From Brachyspira aalborgi (GTDB lineage Bacteria; Spirochaetota; Brachyspiria; Brachyspirales; Brachyspiraceae), in the NCBI RefSeq assembly GCF_008016455.1, contig NZ_SAXU01000001.1:310001-374000 (forward strand): DNA of 64,000 nucleotides. The letters run 5' to 3'. The notes under the pieces are model-generated. The model did not search any database and was not told the origin of the DNA. It saw only the letters and a program-made list of their open reading frames with translations. Position 1 is the first letter of the stretch. Each line of letters opens with the position of its first letter. A program made the translations under genes and the position numbers. Positions 36,862 to 45,934 of the stretch are shown one piece after another.

Positions 36862-36889
36862 ATAATATAAAATTATATATATAAGTCAA
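36862..36889 (-). promoter_or_regulatory. Promoter of lon
   Basis: Minus strand: TTGACT (36889-36884), 16-nt spacer, TATTAT (36867-36862), about 33 nt before the ATG. Confidence 0.55.
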
Positions 36890-37105
36890 CCGTTTATAAT
36901 TAAATTTTATTTAGATTATTTTGTTTGTTTTACTTATTCACACTGATGCTTTTTAGAATTAGAAAACTGTATATTGTTATTGAAATTTTTATTCAATAAA
37001 AAAATCGTAATTGCGAGAATTTAAAAAGTCCAAAGCAATCCATTTTTAATAAAATTCATTTATTAATTAAACAAAATTTTTTAAATAAATAACATAAATC
37101 TTTTA

Positions 37106-38245
37106 TTAACCTACTATTTCTTTCAAAGTTTCTTCTCTTATCTCTCTGTCAGTTTTTATAATATTTTCTATTGTAAGCGGAATATTTATTTCTCTATCGC
37201 ATATTTTATGAACTATATCGAATATATCGGTAAAGCCAATTTTTTTCTCTAAAAAAGAATAAACGCATATTTCGTTTGCAGCATTCAAAATGCAAGGATA
37301 TAATCCTCCTTTTTTACCGCACTCATAAGCGAGTTTAAGCATAATGAATTTTTCAAAATCCATTTTATAAAAATTAATTTCAGAATGCTCATGCAATTTC
37401 AATTTTTCAAAAGGCGTATTTCTAATTTCGGGGTAGGTTAGAGCATGTTGAATCGGAAGACGCATATCGTTTTTTCCAATTTGAGCGTAAATCTCACCGT
37501 CAACAAATTCAACCATAGAATGAATTAAACTTTGAGGATGAATTATAGTTTCAATTTTATCGTAATCCAAATTAAATAAATGATGCGCTTCTATAACTTC
37601 AAAACCTTTATTCATCATAGTAGCGCTGTCTATCGTAATTTTTCCGCCCATTTTCCAAGTAGGATGTTTTAAAGCCATTTCAACCGTTACATTTTTTAAT
37701 TCTTCTTTTGGAGTTTTGAAAAAAGGACCGCCCGATGCTGTTATTATAACTTTTGAAATTTGAGCGTCTTTGAAATGCCTTAATATTTGAAATATTGCCG
37801 AATGTTCGCTATCTATCGGAATTAAACTCGCGTTATATTTTTTTAATAATTCGTTTATTATATCGCCTCCGACAACCAAAGTCTCTTTATTTGCTAAAGC
37901 TATAGTTTTTCCTTTTTTAATTGCTTCTATTGTTGGTAAAAATCCAGCGTATCCCGTCAAAGCGTTTACAAGAATATCAAAATCAGAATCTCTAACAAAT
38001 TCTGCAATACTTCCTTCGTGAACATTAATTTTATTTTTTGTATTTTTAAAATTATTTAAAGCTTCTTTTGAAGATATATGAACTATTTTAGGATTAAATT
38101 CTTTAATTTGTTTTTGCAAAATATCGATTTTAGAATTTGTAGAAATTCCCGCTATTTCAAAATCTTTATTAAACTCTCTTATAACCGAGCATGTATTATT
38201 TCCTATAGAACCCGTTGAACCGAGTATTAAAACTTTTTTCTTCAT
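37106..38245 (-). CDS. dxr: 1-deoxy-D-xylulose 5-phosphate reductoisomerase
   Basis: A 379-residue enzyme of the non-mevalonate isoprenoid pathway that converts DXP to MEP using NADPH. The NADPH-binding start is GSTGSIGNNT (9-18). LANKETLVVGG, PIDSEHSAIFQ and the metal-binding and lid segments (ASGGPFFKTP, HPTWKMGGKITIDSATMMNKG) are all present at full family length. AAGGAT upstream supports ATG 38245. An inverted repeat overlaps the -35 of its likely promoter. Confidence 0.96.
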   Translation of the reverse strand: MKKKVLILGSTGSIGNNTCSVIREFNKDFEIAGISTNSKIDILQKQIKEFNPKIVHISSKEALNNFKNTKNKINVHEGSIAEFVRDSDFDILVNALTGYAGFLPTIEAIKKGKTIALANKETLVVGGDIINELLKKYNASLIPIDSEHSAIFQILRHFKDAQISKVIITASGGPFFKTPKEELKNVTVEMALKHPTWKMGGKITIDSATMMNKGFEVIEAHHLFNLDYDKIETIIHPQSLIHSMVEFVDGEIYAQIGKNDMRLPIQHALTYPEIRNTPFEKLKLHEHSEINFYKMDFEKFIMLKLAYECGKKGGLYPCILNAANEICVYSFLEKKIGFTDIFDIVHKICDREINIPLTIENIIKTDREIREETLKEIVG

Positions 38246-38301
38246 TATTTATTTTATCCTTTGTATTTTGTAATAATTCATTTTGTAGAGTTTAGATTTT
38301 A

Positions 38302-38339
38302 ATTATAATGTATTTATCATTTTTGTAAAAGCATACAAA
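38302..38339 (-). promoter_or_regulatory. dxr promoter overlapped by an inverted repeat
   Basis: Minus strand: TTTACA (38329-38324), 16-nt spacer, TATAAT (38307-38302). A perfect inverted repeat TTTGTA-N6-TACAAA (38322-38339) covers the -35 hexamer, as a repressor operator would. A second copy with one mismatch is at 34202-34219. Confidence 0.5.
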
Positions 38340-38388
38340 TTTATATTTTTGTAAAAAAGAAACAATTTTATAAAACCGCTTAAAATTC

Positions 38389-40128
38389 CTATAAATTAAA
38401 AACAACCGAAATTTCAGTTCCTTTATTCTCTTCGCTGTTTATATATATATCGGCGTTATAATGCGCGCATATATTTTTTACTATAGTCAAACCCAAACCC
38501 GTGCCTTGAACTTTTAAATATTTTTCATTTTTAACTCTAAAAAATCTTTCAAAAATTCTATTTAAATATTTGCTTTCAATTCCGCAACCGTTATCTTTTA
38601 CGGTAAATATCGCTTTATCTTTGTTGTTTTTTAAAATGATTTTTACCTCTCCGCCATCGTCAGTATATTTTATGGCATTGTCTACAAGATTATTAACTAC
38701 TTCGGTTATTTTTTCTTTATTTGCTATTATAATTGCAGATTCTATATCCAATTCTATATTTATATTTCTTTTTTGAGATTTTATTTTATTGCTTTCAAAA
38801 ACATTTAAAATTATATCTTTTAAATCTATTTTTTCGTCTATAGTTTCCTGCCAATTAGCTTCCATTCTGCTTAAAGTTAGCATATTTAAAACAAGCTCTT
38901 TCATTCTCAAAGCTTCCGCGTTAATTCTTTTTATAAAATCAGTTTTTTTATTTTCATTTTTATCTTTAGCGCTCATATTTATAAGAAGTTCAGAATAACC
39001 CAAAATTGAAGTTAAAGGAGTTTTTAATTCATGCGAAGCGTTTATAAAAAAATCTTGCTTTTCAATTTCAACTTTTCTTATATCGGTAACATCTTCAAAT
39101 TTTATTAAAGCGGATATATTTTTATTGTTTAATATCGGAATAACATTTATCTCAATATCCATATTTCTTTCTTTTATGTCGAATTTTGAAAATCTATTTA
39201 ATTTAATAGCGTCTTCTATTTTTTTTATAACGGATTTATCTTTAATAATTTCATTTAAACTTTTAATATCGCTATCTGTAGAGTTTAAAAGTTCAAGAGC
39301 GAATTGATTTATAAAAAATATATCTTTATTTTTATTAATCGCCACAATTCCTTGAGCTATATTTTCAAGCACATAATTTAATTTTTCTCTTTCGGTTTGA
39401 TAGCCTATAATATTATTATTCAAATCTATTGCAAGCTCGTTAATATCGTATAATATGTCGTTAATATCGTTAAAGCCCGTCAAATTTTTTATATTTTGAG
39501 ATTTATTTTTATATATATTATCCAAAGTTTCTTTTATAGAATAAAACGGAATCATAATGCTTTTTGCCGTAGAAGGTAAAATTAAAGCCATTATTATAAT
39601 TACAATTCCTATAACCATAACCGCGGTAAATAAAAAAGTTATTAAATATTTATTAACGGAATCCATAGGCATAGAAATTCTTAAAATATAATCTCTATAA
39701 TCTTCCGCTTTTATTTTTTTTGAAGCGTATATATACGGAATTTTTTGACTAGCCGAAATATGAATCGAAAAAAATGTTCTATCGCCCGAGCTATGCAATG
39801 CCTCTATAACATCGCTTCTATTTGTATGATTTGCCATAGGATTTAGCGCAATATTAATCGTAGTGTCGGCTATCACGATTCCATTTGTCGCTATAACGCT
39901 TATTCTTAAGTATTTTTTATCCGACTGCAAAACAAATCTTCTAAAATCTTCTTCCGTTTTCATGTCGTAAATATCAACTTCACTTTCAAGCATTTCCATA
40001 ATATTCATAATCATTACTTGACTATATTTAATATTATTATATTGAACGGTAAAAAGAATTCCTATAAACATTAAAGCGCTTGTTAAAATAAGAATAAACA
40101 GCGATTTATAAAAAATATTTTTAATCAT
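38389..40128 (-). CDS. Sensor histidine kinase (PhoR-like)
   Basis: A 579-residue membrane kinase. TM1 is at about 8-28, an extracytoplasmic sensor domain runs to ~158, TM2 lies at ~160-185, then a HAMP-like linker, a PAS-like domain (about 245-345, YVLENIAQGIVAINKNKDIF), HisKA with phospho-His in SHELKTPLTSILGYS (His near 367) and HATPase_c with N box (NLVDNAIKYT), G1 (VKDNGCGI), F box (FERFFRVK) and G2 (GTGLGLTIV). It starts 12 nt after the response-regulator gene. The order and architecture resemble PhoR of PhoB/PhoR, but the signal is unknown. Confidence 0.92.
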   Translation of the reverse strand: MIKNIFYKSLFILILTSALMFIGILFTVQYNNIKYSQVMIMNIMEMLESEVDIYDMKTEEDFRRFVLQSDKKYLRISVIATNGIVIADTTINIALNPMANHTNRSDVIEALHSSGDRTFFSIHISASQKIPYIYASKKIKAEDYRDYILRISMPMDSVNKYLITFLFTAVMVIGIVIIIMALILPSTAKSIMIPFYSIKETLDNIYKNKSQNIKNLTGFNDINDILYDINELAIDLNNNIIGYQTEREKLNYVLENIAQGIVAINKNKDIFFINQFALELLNSTDSDIKSLNEIIKDKSVIKKIEDAIKLNRFSKFDIKERNMDIEINVIPILNNKNISALIKFEDVTDIRKVEIEKQDFFINASHELKTPLTSILGYSELLINMSAKDKNENKKTDFIKRINAEALRMKELVLNMLTLSRMEANWQETIDEKIDLKDIILNVFESNKIKSQKRNINIELDIESAIIIANKEKITEVVNNLVDNAIKYTDDGGEVKIILKNNKDKAIFTVKDNGCGIESKYLNRIFERFFRVKNEKYLKVQGTGLGLTIVKNICAHYNADIYINSEENKGTEISVVFNL

Positions 40129-40140
40129 AAAATGATTTCG

Positions 40141-40824
40141 TTAATCTTCCGTAAGTTTATAACCCATTCCGCGAACGGTTACAATATTTTCTTTTTGAAG
40201 ATTTAACTTTTGTCTTATAGATTTTATATGCATATCTATGGTTCTTGATTCCATAGAATAATCAACGCCCCAAACTTCCTCAAGCATAGTTTCTCGAGAT
40301 ACTGCATTTTCCGCGTTTTCAACCAATAATTTTAATAAATCAAATTCTTTTTGAGTAAGAACAACTTGATTATTATTTACAAATACGGCTCTTTTTCTAA
40401 CAAGAACTTTTATCTCTCCAAATATCAATTCTTCGCTTTCTAAACTTCTATCTTTCTTTCTTAAATTTGCCTTTACTCTTGCTATAAGCTCCAAAACCGA
40501 AAAAGGCTTTGGCATATAATCGTCAGCTCCAGCGTTTAATCCCGTTACTATATTTATTTCGCTTGATTTTGCCGTAAGCATTATAACTTTTATAGGAAGA
40601 TGCGAATATTCTGTTCTTATGATTTTTAAGATTTCTGTTCCGTCAATATCGGGAAGCATTATATCAAGTAAAATTAAATTCGGAGTTTTCATTTTCAAAG
40701 CTTCAAGCATATCGTAGCCGTTTGAAAAACATTTTATATTAAAACCAGACTCTTCAATAGTATATTTTATAAGGTCGCTTATATTAATATCGTCTTCGAC
40801 CGAATAAATTAGTTCTTTTTCCAT
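40141..40824 (-). CDS. OmpR/PhoB-family response regulator
   Basis: A 227-residue DNA-binding regulator paired with the kinase downstream. The receiver domain has the acidic pocket EDD (10-12), phospho-acceptor Asp54 in LILLDIMLPD and Lys in MPKPFS. The winged-helix DNA-binding domain lies at about 125-225 (LTQKEFDLLKLLVENAENAV, then MHIKSIRQKL and TVRGMGYKL). A weak ribosome-binding site precedes ATG 40824. Confidence 0.93.
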   Translation of the reverse strand: MEKELIYSVEDDINISDLIKYTIEESGFNIKCFSNGYDMLEALKMKTPNLILLDIMLPDIDGTEILKIIRTEYSHLPIKVIMLTAKSSEINIVTGLNAGADDYMPKPFSVLELIARVKANLRKKDRSLESEELIFGEIKVLVRKRAVFVNNNQVVLTQKEFDLLKLLVENAENAVSRETMLEEVWGVDYSMESRTIDMHIKSIRQKLNLQKENIVTVRGMGYKLTED

Positions 40825-40899
40825 ATATAATTCTGCCGTAATTTTTTTATTCGTATTATATTATTTATTTTAATTAAATACAATATGCGGAAATTTTAG

Positions 40900-41919
40900 C
40901 TATTTTGCATTATTCGGATTATCTTTACTTGAAGAATCTAAACCAGAAATACTATATCTCATTTCCGTATCAGCCATTATATTCTTCATATTATAATAAT
41001 CCAAAACGCCAATATTTCCTTTTTTCAAAGCGTCCGCAATAGCTAAAGGAAGTTGAGATTCAGCTTCCACAACTTTAGCTTTCATCTCTTCAACTTGCGC
41101 TTTCATTTCCTGCTCTCTCGCTATAGCCATAACTCTTCGCTCTTCGGCTTTAGCTTGAGCTATTTTTTTATCCGCTTCCGCTTGGTCAATTTGCAAAACC
41201 GCTCCGATATTGTTTCCGACATCAACATCCGCAATATCTATTGATAAAATTTCAAAAGCCGTGCCAGAATCCAAACCCTTTGCCAAAACTACTTGAGAGA
41301 TTCTATCGGGATTTTCCAAAACTTCTTTATGAGATGCCGAACTTCCTATTGTGGTGACTATTCCTTCTCCCACTCTCGCGATTATTGTCTCTTCTCCCGC
41401 TCCTCCGACAAGTCTATTAATATTCGTTCTAACAGTTACTCTTGCCGTAGCCTTTACCTGAATTCCGTCTTTCGCAACCGCGGCGATTAAAGGCGTGGCT
41501 ATAACTCTTGGAGATACGGAAGTTCTAATCGCGTCTACTAAATCTCGTCCCGCCAAATCTATAGCGCATGCTCTTTCAAATGATAAATTCAAAGAGGCTT
41601 TATCTGCGGCAATCAAAGCGTCCGACACAGCGGTTGGATTTCCTCCAGCCAAATAATGCGCCTCGAGTTCGTTACTTCCTATTTTTAATCCCGCTTTCCA
41701 TAATTTAATCTGATTCAAAACTATTAAAGAAGGATTTACTCTCCTTAATCGCATAGTAAGTAAAGTTATTATGCTTATTCTTACGCCCGAAAACAAAGCC
41801 GTCACCCAAAGTCCGATTGGGAAAAAACGCAAGAAAATAAGCAGAATAATTAATATAATAACTATTCCTATAAACATTGGAATCATACTGAATCCTCCTA
41901 AAGATAAAATATCATACAT
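40900..41919 (-). CDS. floA: Flotillin-like protein FloA
   Basis: A 339-residue membrane scaffold of the bacterial flotillin family. It has an N-terminal membrane hairpin ([18 protein letters not shown] and [11 protein letters not shown], about 12-50), a conserved SPFH core ([40 protein letters not shown]-like), and an Ala/Glu/Lys coiled region (~240-300). The family organises membrane microdomains. AAGGAG upstream supports ATG 41919. Confidence 0.93.
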   Translation of the reverse strand: MYDILSLGGFSMIPMFIGIVIILIILLIFLRFFPIGLWVTALFSGVRISIITLLTMRLRRVNPSLIVLNQIKLWKAGLKIGSNELEAHYLAGGNPTAVSDALIAADKASLNLSFERACAIDLAGRDLVDAIRTSVSPRVIATPLIAAVAKDGIQVKATARVTVRTNINRLVGGAGEETIIARVGEGIVTTIGSSASHKEVLENPDRISQVVLAKGLDSGTAFEILSIDIADVDVGNNIGAVLQIDQAEADKKIAQAKAEERRVMAIAREQEMKAQVEEMKAKVVEAESQLPLAIADALKKGNIGVLDYYNMKNIMADTEMRYSISGLDSSSKDNPNNAK

Positions 41920-42054
41920 AATAAAATCTCCTTAATTATTTTTTAATTTAATACTAATTTTACTTTATTTTTTATTTCCATAACTTATATATATATTTTT
42001 TTAATATTAAGTAATCCCTTTTTATTAATTATTTTCATCTATAAGTTTATTAAC

Positions 42055-42414
42055 CTATTCTATTGATAAGTTTTCTAAATCCTCTATATCCTCTTCGTTA
42101 TCAAAATCGCTATCATCAAAGTCTTCGTCAAGCATTTTTTCTACTTCATTATTTATTTCAATTATATCTGTAATTATATTACTATTATTCTTATATTCAA
42201 TAGCTATTAAATTATGATATGATAAAGCTATTAACATAGCATCTATATATTTATAATTTTTATTTGAATTATAGAATTTATCATTATATTTATCTTTATT
42301 CCTCATAACCCAATTCCTTACAAATAAACTATTTGGCTTTGTATGCTTTTTATATATCTTAACTATCTTTTTACATAAACTTAATAATACTGATTTATCT
42401 ATAAATTCTAACAT
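42055..42414 (-). CDS. Orphan island protein, acidic C-terminus
   Basis: A 119-residue protein with no recognisable family. It has a basic N-terminal half (LCKKIVKIYKKHTKPNSLFV) and a very acidic C-terminus (DEDFDDSDFDNEEDIEDLEN). GGAG within the upstream small ORF supports ATG 42414. It is the last of a same-strand cluster of small genes between pyrH and floA. Codons such as GGT, CTT and ACC and AGAGGT/GGTAGG type ribosome sites differ from the neighbours, suggesting acquisition from a phage or plasmid. Confidence 0.6.
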   Translation of the reverse strand: MLEFIDKSVLLSLCKKIVKIYKKHTKPNSLFVRNWVMRNKDKYNDKFYNSNKNYKYIDAMLIALSYHNLIAIEYKNNSNIITDIIEINNEVEKMLDEDFDDSDFDNEEDIEDLENLSIE

Positions 42415-42419
42415 ATTTA

Positions 42420-42524
42420 TTACTCCTGCGGCTTATATATTAAAAAATATCTGCCATAATTATCTTTATGCATATCTTCCAAAACCTACTCTCTTTTGTC
42501 TATAAATCCTTTGCTTTCAGCCAT
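42420..42524 (-). pseudogene. Short ORF split by an in-frame amber codon
   Basis: From ATG 42524 the frame reads MAESKGFIDKRE, TAG (42488-42486), then VLEDMHKDNYGRYFLIYKPQ and E, stopping at TAA 42422-42420. Apart from the TAG it is one 35-codon ORF whose end carries the GGAG of the next gene. It is either a decayed small gene or two tiny peptides; the region shows other signs of decay. Confidence 0.4.
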
Positions 42525-42567
42525 CTAAAACTTTATAAGCAATAACTCTTAAAAATTATTTCATTTT

Positions 42568-42921
42568 TTACATCCACTTACTCATCATATCCTCATAATG
42601 TTTATTAAAATCTTCTACTGTTTCTGGGTATTCCGTTGTATATTCCCTTACTAAAAAATCCCAACCTGGTAAGCAAGTTGGTCTTATTTTATTATCTCCT
42701 GCCTTATATCCTATGGTATTTTGTATATTGTTTTTTATTAAATGATAATTCTTATAATTAGCTATATCCTCGGCAAACCTCTTTAATTGCCATCTGCCAT
42801 ATTTATTTGTTTCTATTTCATCATTATCAATATTTAACATACTTTTAAGTAAATTGGCTTTGCCTGTTTCAGATAGATTATTCCAAAAATTCTCATTTAT
42901 TTTTTCTGGTTTTTTTAACAT
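42568..42921 (-). CDS. Orphan island protein (117 aa)
   Basis: A soluble protein of unknown family, starting MLKKPEKINENFWNNLSETG, with a Trp/Tyr-rich middle (KYGRWQLKRFAEDIANYKN, CLPGWDFLVREYTTEYPET). AGAGGT 7 nt before ATG supports it. Its size and neighbours suggest an element remnant; no domain is identified. Confidence 0.65.
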   Translation of the reverse strand: MLKKPEKINENFWNNLSETGKANLLKSMLNIDNDEIETNKYGRWQLKRFAEDIANYKNYHLIKNNIQNTIGYKAGDNKIRPTCLPGWDFLVREYTTEYPETVEDFNKHYEDMMSKWM

Positions 42922-42961
42922 ATTATTTACCTCTTATATTATATACCTTATAACCAATGTT

Positions 42962-43327
42962 TTATTCTATTAATATTTTTACCCCCGGTAAATAAAGTAA
43001 CTTATAACTCTTTGTAGGTATTATAAATACATTTTCACCCTTATAAAATAGCATATCAGCTATTAAGGTATTAGCGCTTAATAATTGAAATTCTGGGAAG
43101 CATAATAATTTATTGCGTATAATTGCCAAATCTTTACCCATTACCTTATAAGTAGCAAAACTATTAATATATAATTCATTTGTAGTATCCTTGGTTGGTT
43201 GAATATCTTCCATAAGCTCACCCATATCGCCGATAGTGGATAGTAAAATAAAATTATTACTTTGATGGCAAATTTTTAATTTTCCTTTGCCAAACATTCT
43301 ACTATATGATTCTATAACTTTATTCAT
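42962..43327 (-). CDS. Orphan island protein (121 aa)
   Basis: A soluble protein of unknown family starting MNKVIESYSRMFGKGKLKIC, with alternating beta-like segments (NFILLSTIGDMGELM, NVFIIPTKSYKLLYLPGVKI). GGTAGG upstream supports ATG 43327. It lies directly downstream of a 5'-truncated ORF on the same strand. Confidence 0.65.
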   Translation of the reverse strand: MNKVIESYSRMFGKGKLKICHQSNNFILLSTIGDMGELMEDIQPTKDTTNELYINSFATYKVMGKDLAIIRNKLLCFPEFQLLSANTLIADMLFYKGENVFIIPTKSYKLLYLPGVKILIE

Positions 43328-43341
43328 TTAATAATACCTAC

Positions 43342-43497
43342 CTAATTTTGATTTTTAAGCCATTTATAATATTCTATTATATTATCTTTAAACTTAAGGC
43401 TTTTATTAAGACGCTCTTTCAATTTTGCCCTATATTCTTTAATCTTACTCTCATCATAACTTGCTACAATTATATTAGCGCCATTAAGTTTTTTATT
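43342..43497 (-). pseudogene. 5'-truncated gene remnant at the island edge
   Basis: A coding-like frame (GANIIVASYDESKIKEYRAK, then LKERLNKSLKFKDNIIEYYK and WLKNQN) ends in TAG at 43344-43342 but has no start codon before the upstream in-frame TAA at 43500-43498, close to the pyrH stop. It looks like the tail of a gene cut by the event that placed the island next to pyrH. Confidence 0.5.
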
Positions 43498-43522
43498 TTA
43501 TTTTATAAATTTATATACTTAA

Positions 43523-44227
43523 TTAATTATGCACATAAGTTCCTATACTCTCTCCCGAAATCGCTTTTGTGATATTTCCCATTTTATTCATATTAAAAAC
43601 TCTTATAGGCATATCGTTATCATTAGCCATAGCGAAAGCCGTCATATCCATAACTCGAAGATTTTTATTTAAAGCCTCTCTAAAAGTAATTTCGTTATAC
43701 ATTTTAGCGTCTTCATTATTTTTCGGATCTTTATCGTAAACTCCATCAACATTTGTGCCTTTAAGCACTATTGAAGCTCCTATTTCTAAAGCTCTTAAAA
43801 TTGCGGTGCTGTCTGTCGTAAAATAAGGATTTGAAGTTCCGCCAGCTATTATTAAAACATTTCCTCTCTCAAGTATTCTTATAGCTTTATCTCTTTCAAA
43901 TCCTTCAATCATACCTTCAATATTAAAAGAAGAAAGAATTTGAGTTGGAGTTCCAGCCGCCATAAATCTATCTTTCAATGCTATAGCATTCATTATAGTT
44001 GCAAGCATTCCCATTGAGTCGGCAGTCGCTCTAACCATTCCCGTTTTATTAGAAAGTTGCATTCCTCTGAAAATATTTCCGCCGCCAACGACAACCGCTA
44101 TTTGAGTGTCGCCTCCCGCTTCCTTCATTTCCAAAGCTATTCTATCGACTACATTATTGTCAATTCCGTAATCTTTTTGTCCAAGTAAAGCTTCGCCTGA
44201 AATTTTTAATAATACAGTTTTTTTCAT
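43523..44227 (-). CDS. pyrH: UMP kinase
   Basis: A 234-residue bacterial UMP kinase (amino-acid-kinase fold) that makes UDP. It starts MKKTVLLKISGEALLG with the nucleotide-binding Lys/Ser, then VVGGGNIFRGMQLS, GTSNPYFTTDSTAILRALEI and LKGTNVDGVYDKDPK, all conserved. Full length. AAGGT upstream supports ATG 44227. Confidence 0.96.
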   Translation of the reverse strand: MKKTVLLKISGEALLGQKDYGIDNNVVDRIALEMKEAGGDTQIAVVVGGGNIFRGMQLSNKTGMVRATADSMGMLATIMNAIALKDRFMAAGTPTQILSSFNIEGMIEGFERDKAIRILERGNVLIIAGGTSNPYFTTDSTAILRALEIGASIVLKGTNVDGVYDKDPKNNEDAKMYNEITFREALNKNLRVMDMTAFAMANDNDMPIRVFNMNKMGNITKAISGESIGTYVHN

Positions 44228-44311
44228 TATACAATTTACCTTAATTTTAAGCTCTTAAATCAATGAATAAGAATAATATTAAACTTTTTTTACAAATAAA
44301 ACAAGCCGATT

Positions 44312-45505
44312 TTATTTACTTTTTTTCATTTCTTCTATAACTTTTGATAGTATAGAAATTCCTTTATCTATCATTTCAGGAGACGAATTAGTATAATTTA
44401 ATCTAAAAGTTCCTTCTCCTCTTTTCTTTTCATAGAAAGGCTCTCCAGGAGCGATAGCGACTCCGTTATCTGCGGCTTTTTTTCCAAGTTCTACGGCGTC
44501 AATTCCTTTAGGAAGTTTAACCCAAATAAACATTCCGCCTTCAGGATGCGTCCAATGTATATCTTTAGCAAAATATTTATCCATAGCTTCAAGCATATAA
44601 TCGCATTGTTTTTTATATAAATCGGTAATCTTTTTTATATGAGCGTCATAATCATTGTCTTTAAGATATTGAGCTACAACCATTTGACTAAATATACTCG
44701 TATGAAAATCAACAAGTTGTTTATAATGTTTCATTTTATTTATTACTTCGTCAACTCCGCAAGCTATCCATCCCATTCTAAAACCAGGCGAAAAAGTTTT
44801 TGAAAAAGTTCCCATAAGTATTGCCTGTTCGCCAAGCAAATTATAAAAAGATTTTTGATGCTCTCCTCTAAATCTCAATTCTCCGTAAGGATTATCTTCA
44901 ATAAAAAAAGTGTCTTTTCCTTTCATTATTTCGGCTATTTTTTCTCTAACTTCGCTCGTATAAGTTATTCCCGTAGGATTTTGAAAAGTAGGAACAGAAT
45001 AAAATAATTTATGATTATATTTATTCATAGATTCTTTAAACTCTTCCAAATTTGCTCCGACTTCGTTTAAACTAACCGTTCTTATATTCGGGTTATAAAT
45101 ATGAAAAGTTTGCAAAGCCACTAAATATGAAGGGTCTTCAACCAAAACATCGTCTCCCGCATCAATCAAAACCGAAGCGATTATATCCAAAGCTTGCTGA
45201 GAACCGTTTGTTATAAGAATATTTTTCGCTTTTATATCCGCTCCCTGCATTTTATATCTATTTGCTATAAACTCTCTTAATGGCAAATATCCGTCCGCAT
45301 TATTATATTGCAAAGATTGAATTCCGTTATTATCTAAAACCTTGCAACATGCTTCTTTAATCTCTTCAACGGGAAAAGAAATAGGATTTGGAAGTCCGCC
45401 TGCAAAAGATATTAAATCTCCCTTTGCCGCAACATCCAACATCATTTTTACAAATTGCCCTTGAAAATCTTCTTTTAACGCTCTCTTTGATAATCTTAAT
45501 TTCAT
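44312..45505 (-). CDS. PLP-dependent aminotransferase (2-aminoadipate/aromatic type)
   Basis: A 397-residue class I/II aminotransferase of the LysN/MocR-aminotransferase type without a DNA-binding domain. It has FAGGLPNPISFP near the N-terminus, ITNGSQQALDIIASVLIDAG, SVPTFQNPTG, EDNPYGELRF and the PLP Lys in GTFSKTFSPGFRMGW. It probably transaminates 2-oxoadipate, aromatic or branched amino acids; not decidable here. AAGGAG upstream supports ATG 45505. Confidence 0.9.
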   Translation of the reverse strand: MKLRLSKRALKEDFQGQFVKMMLDVAAKGDLISFAGGLPNPISFPVEEIKEACCKVLDNNGIQSLQYNNADGYLPLREFIANRYKMQGADIKAKNILITNGSQQALDIIASVLIDAGDDVLVEDPSYLVALQTFHIYNPNIRTVSLNEVGANLEEFKESMNKYNHKLFYSVPTFQNPTGITYTSEVREKIAEIMKGKDTFFIEDNPYGELRFRGEHQKSFYNLLGEQAILMGTFSKTFSPGFRMGWIACGVDEVINKMKHYKQLVDFHTSIFSQMVVAQYLKDNDYDAHIKKITDLYKKQCDYMLEAMDKYFAKDIHWTHPEGGMFIWVKLPKGIDAVELGKKAADNGVAIAPGEPFYEKKRGEGTFRLNYTNSSPEMIDKGISILSKVIEEMKKSK

Positions 45506-45588
45506 TTAAAACTCCTTTATGTTTAATTTAATTATATTTATTTTAAATTTTTTATTTAAAATTTTAATTATAGATTAGTTTAACGATA

Positions 45589-45702
45589 TTACAGAATATT
45601 GACGATAATAGATAAAATGACATTATTTTGATTTTTATATTTTTTAAAATAATTTAAAGAACGATAATTTTTTGTTTCGTTCGTAAATTCAAAAGCGTTC
45701 AT
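45589..45702 (-). CDS. Possible small protein (37 aa)
   Basis: ATG 45702 with GGGAG 8 nt upstream opens MNAFEFTNETKNYRSLNYFK, KKYKNQNNVILSIIVNIL. TTGCAA-N15-TATAAT lies upstream on the same strand. It sits 83 nt before the aminotransferase gene. No homology is recognised; it could be a real small protein, a leader, or chance. Confidence 0.35.
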   Translation of the reverse strand: MNAFEFTNETKNYRSLNYFKKYKNQNNVILSIIVNIL

Positions 45703-45856
45703 ATTTATCTCCCGTTTTTTATTTATTTAATGAATAATATATTATAATTATTTTGTATAAATTGCAATAGTTTAATTTGATTTATTTTTTATTTTAATAA
45801 AACTCGTTTAATTAAATAACCAAAATTTTTGAAATTAACATTTTAATAATTTTTTA

Positions 45857-45884
45857 TTGACAATAATCAAATTTCTAATATAAT
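45857..45884 (+). promoter_or_regulatory. Promoter of the MarR-family gene
   Basis: TTGACA (45857-45862), 16-nt spacer, TATAAT (45879-45884), about 50 nt before ATG 45935. Confidence 0.6.
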
Positions 45885-45934
45885 ACCTTTATTAATTAAT
45901 CGTATAAAATAATATCGAATTGGAGCAGAATTTT

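Larger units (their letters stand above)
45506..45934. other. Divergent intergenic region between aminotransferase and MarR genes
   Basis: About 430 nt. It contains a possible 37-codon minus-strand ORF (45589-45702), a minus-strand TATAAT near 45750 and the MarR promoter (45857-45884). No other structure is seen. Confidence 0.6.
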
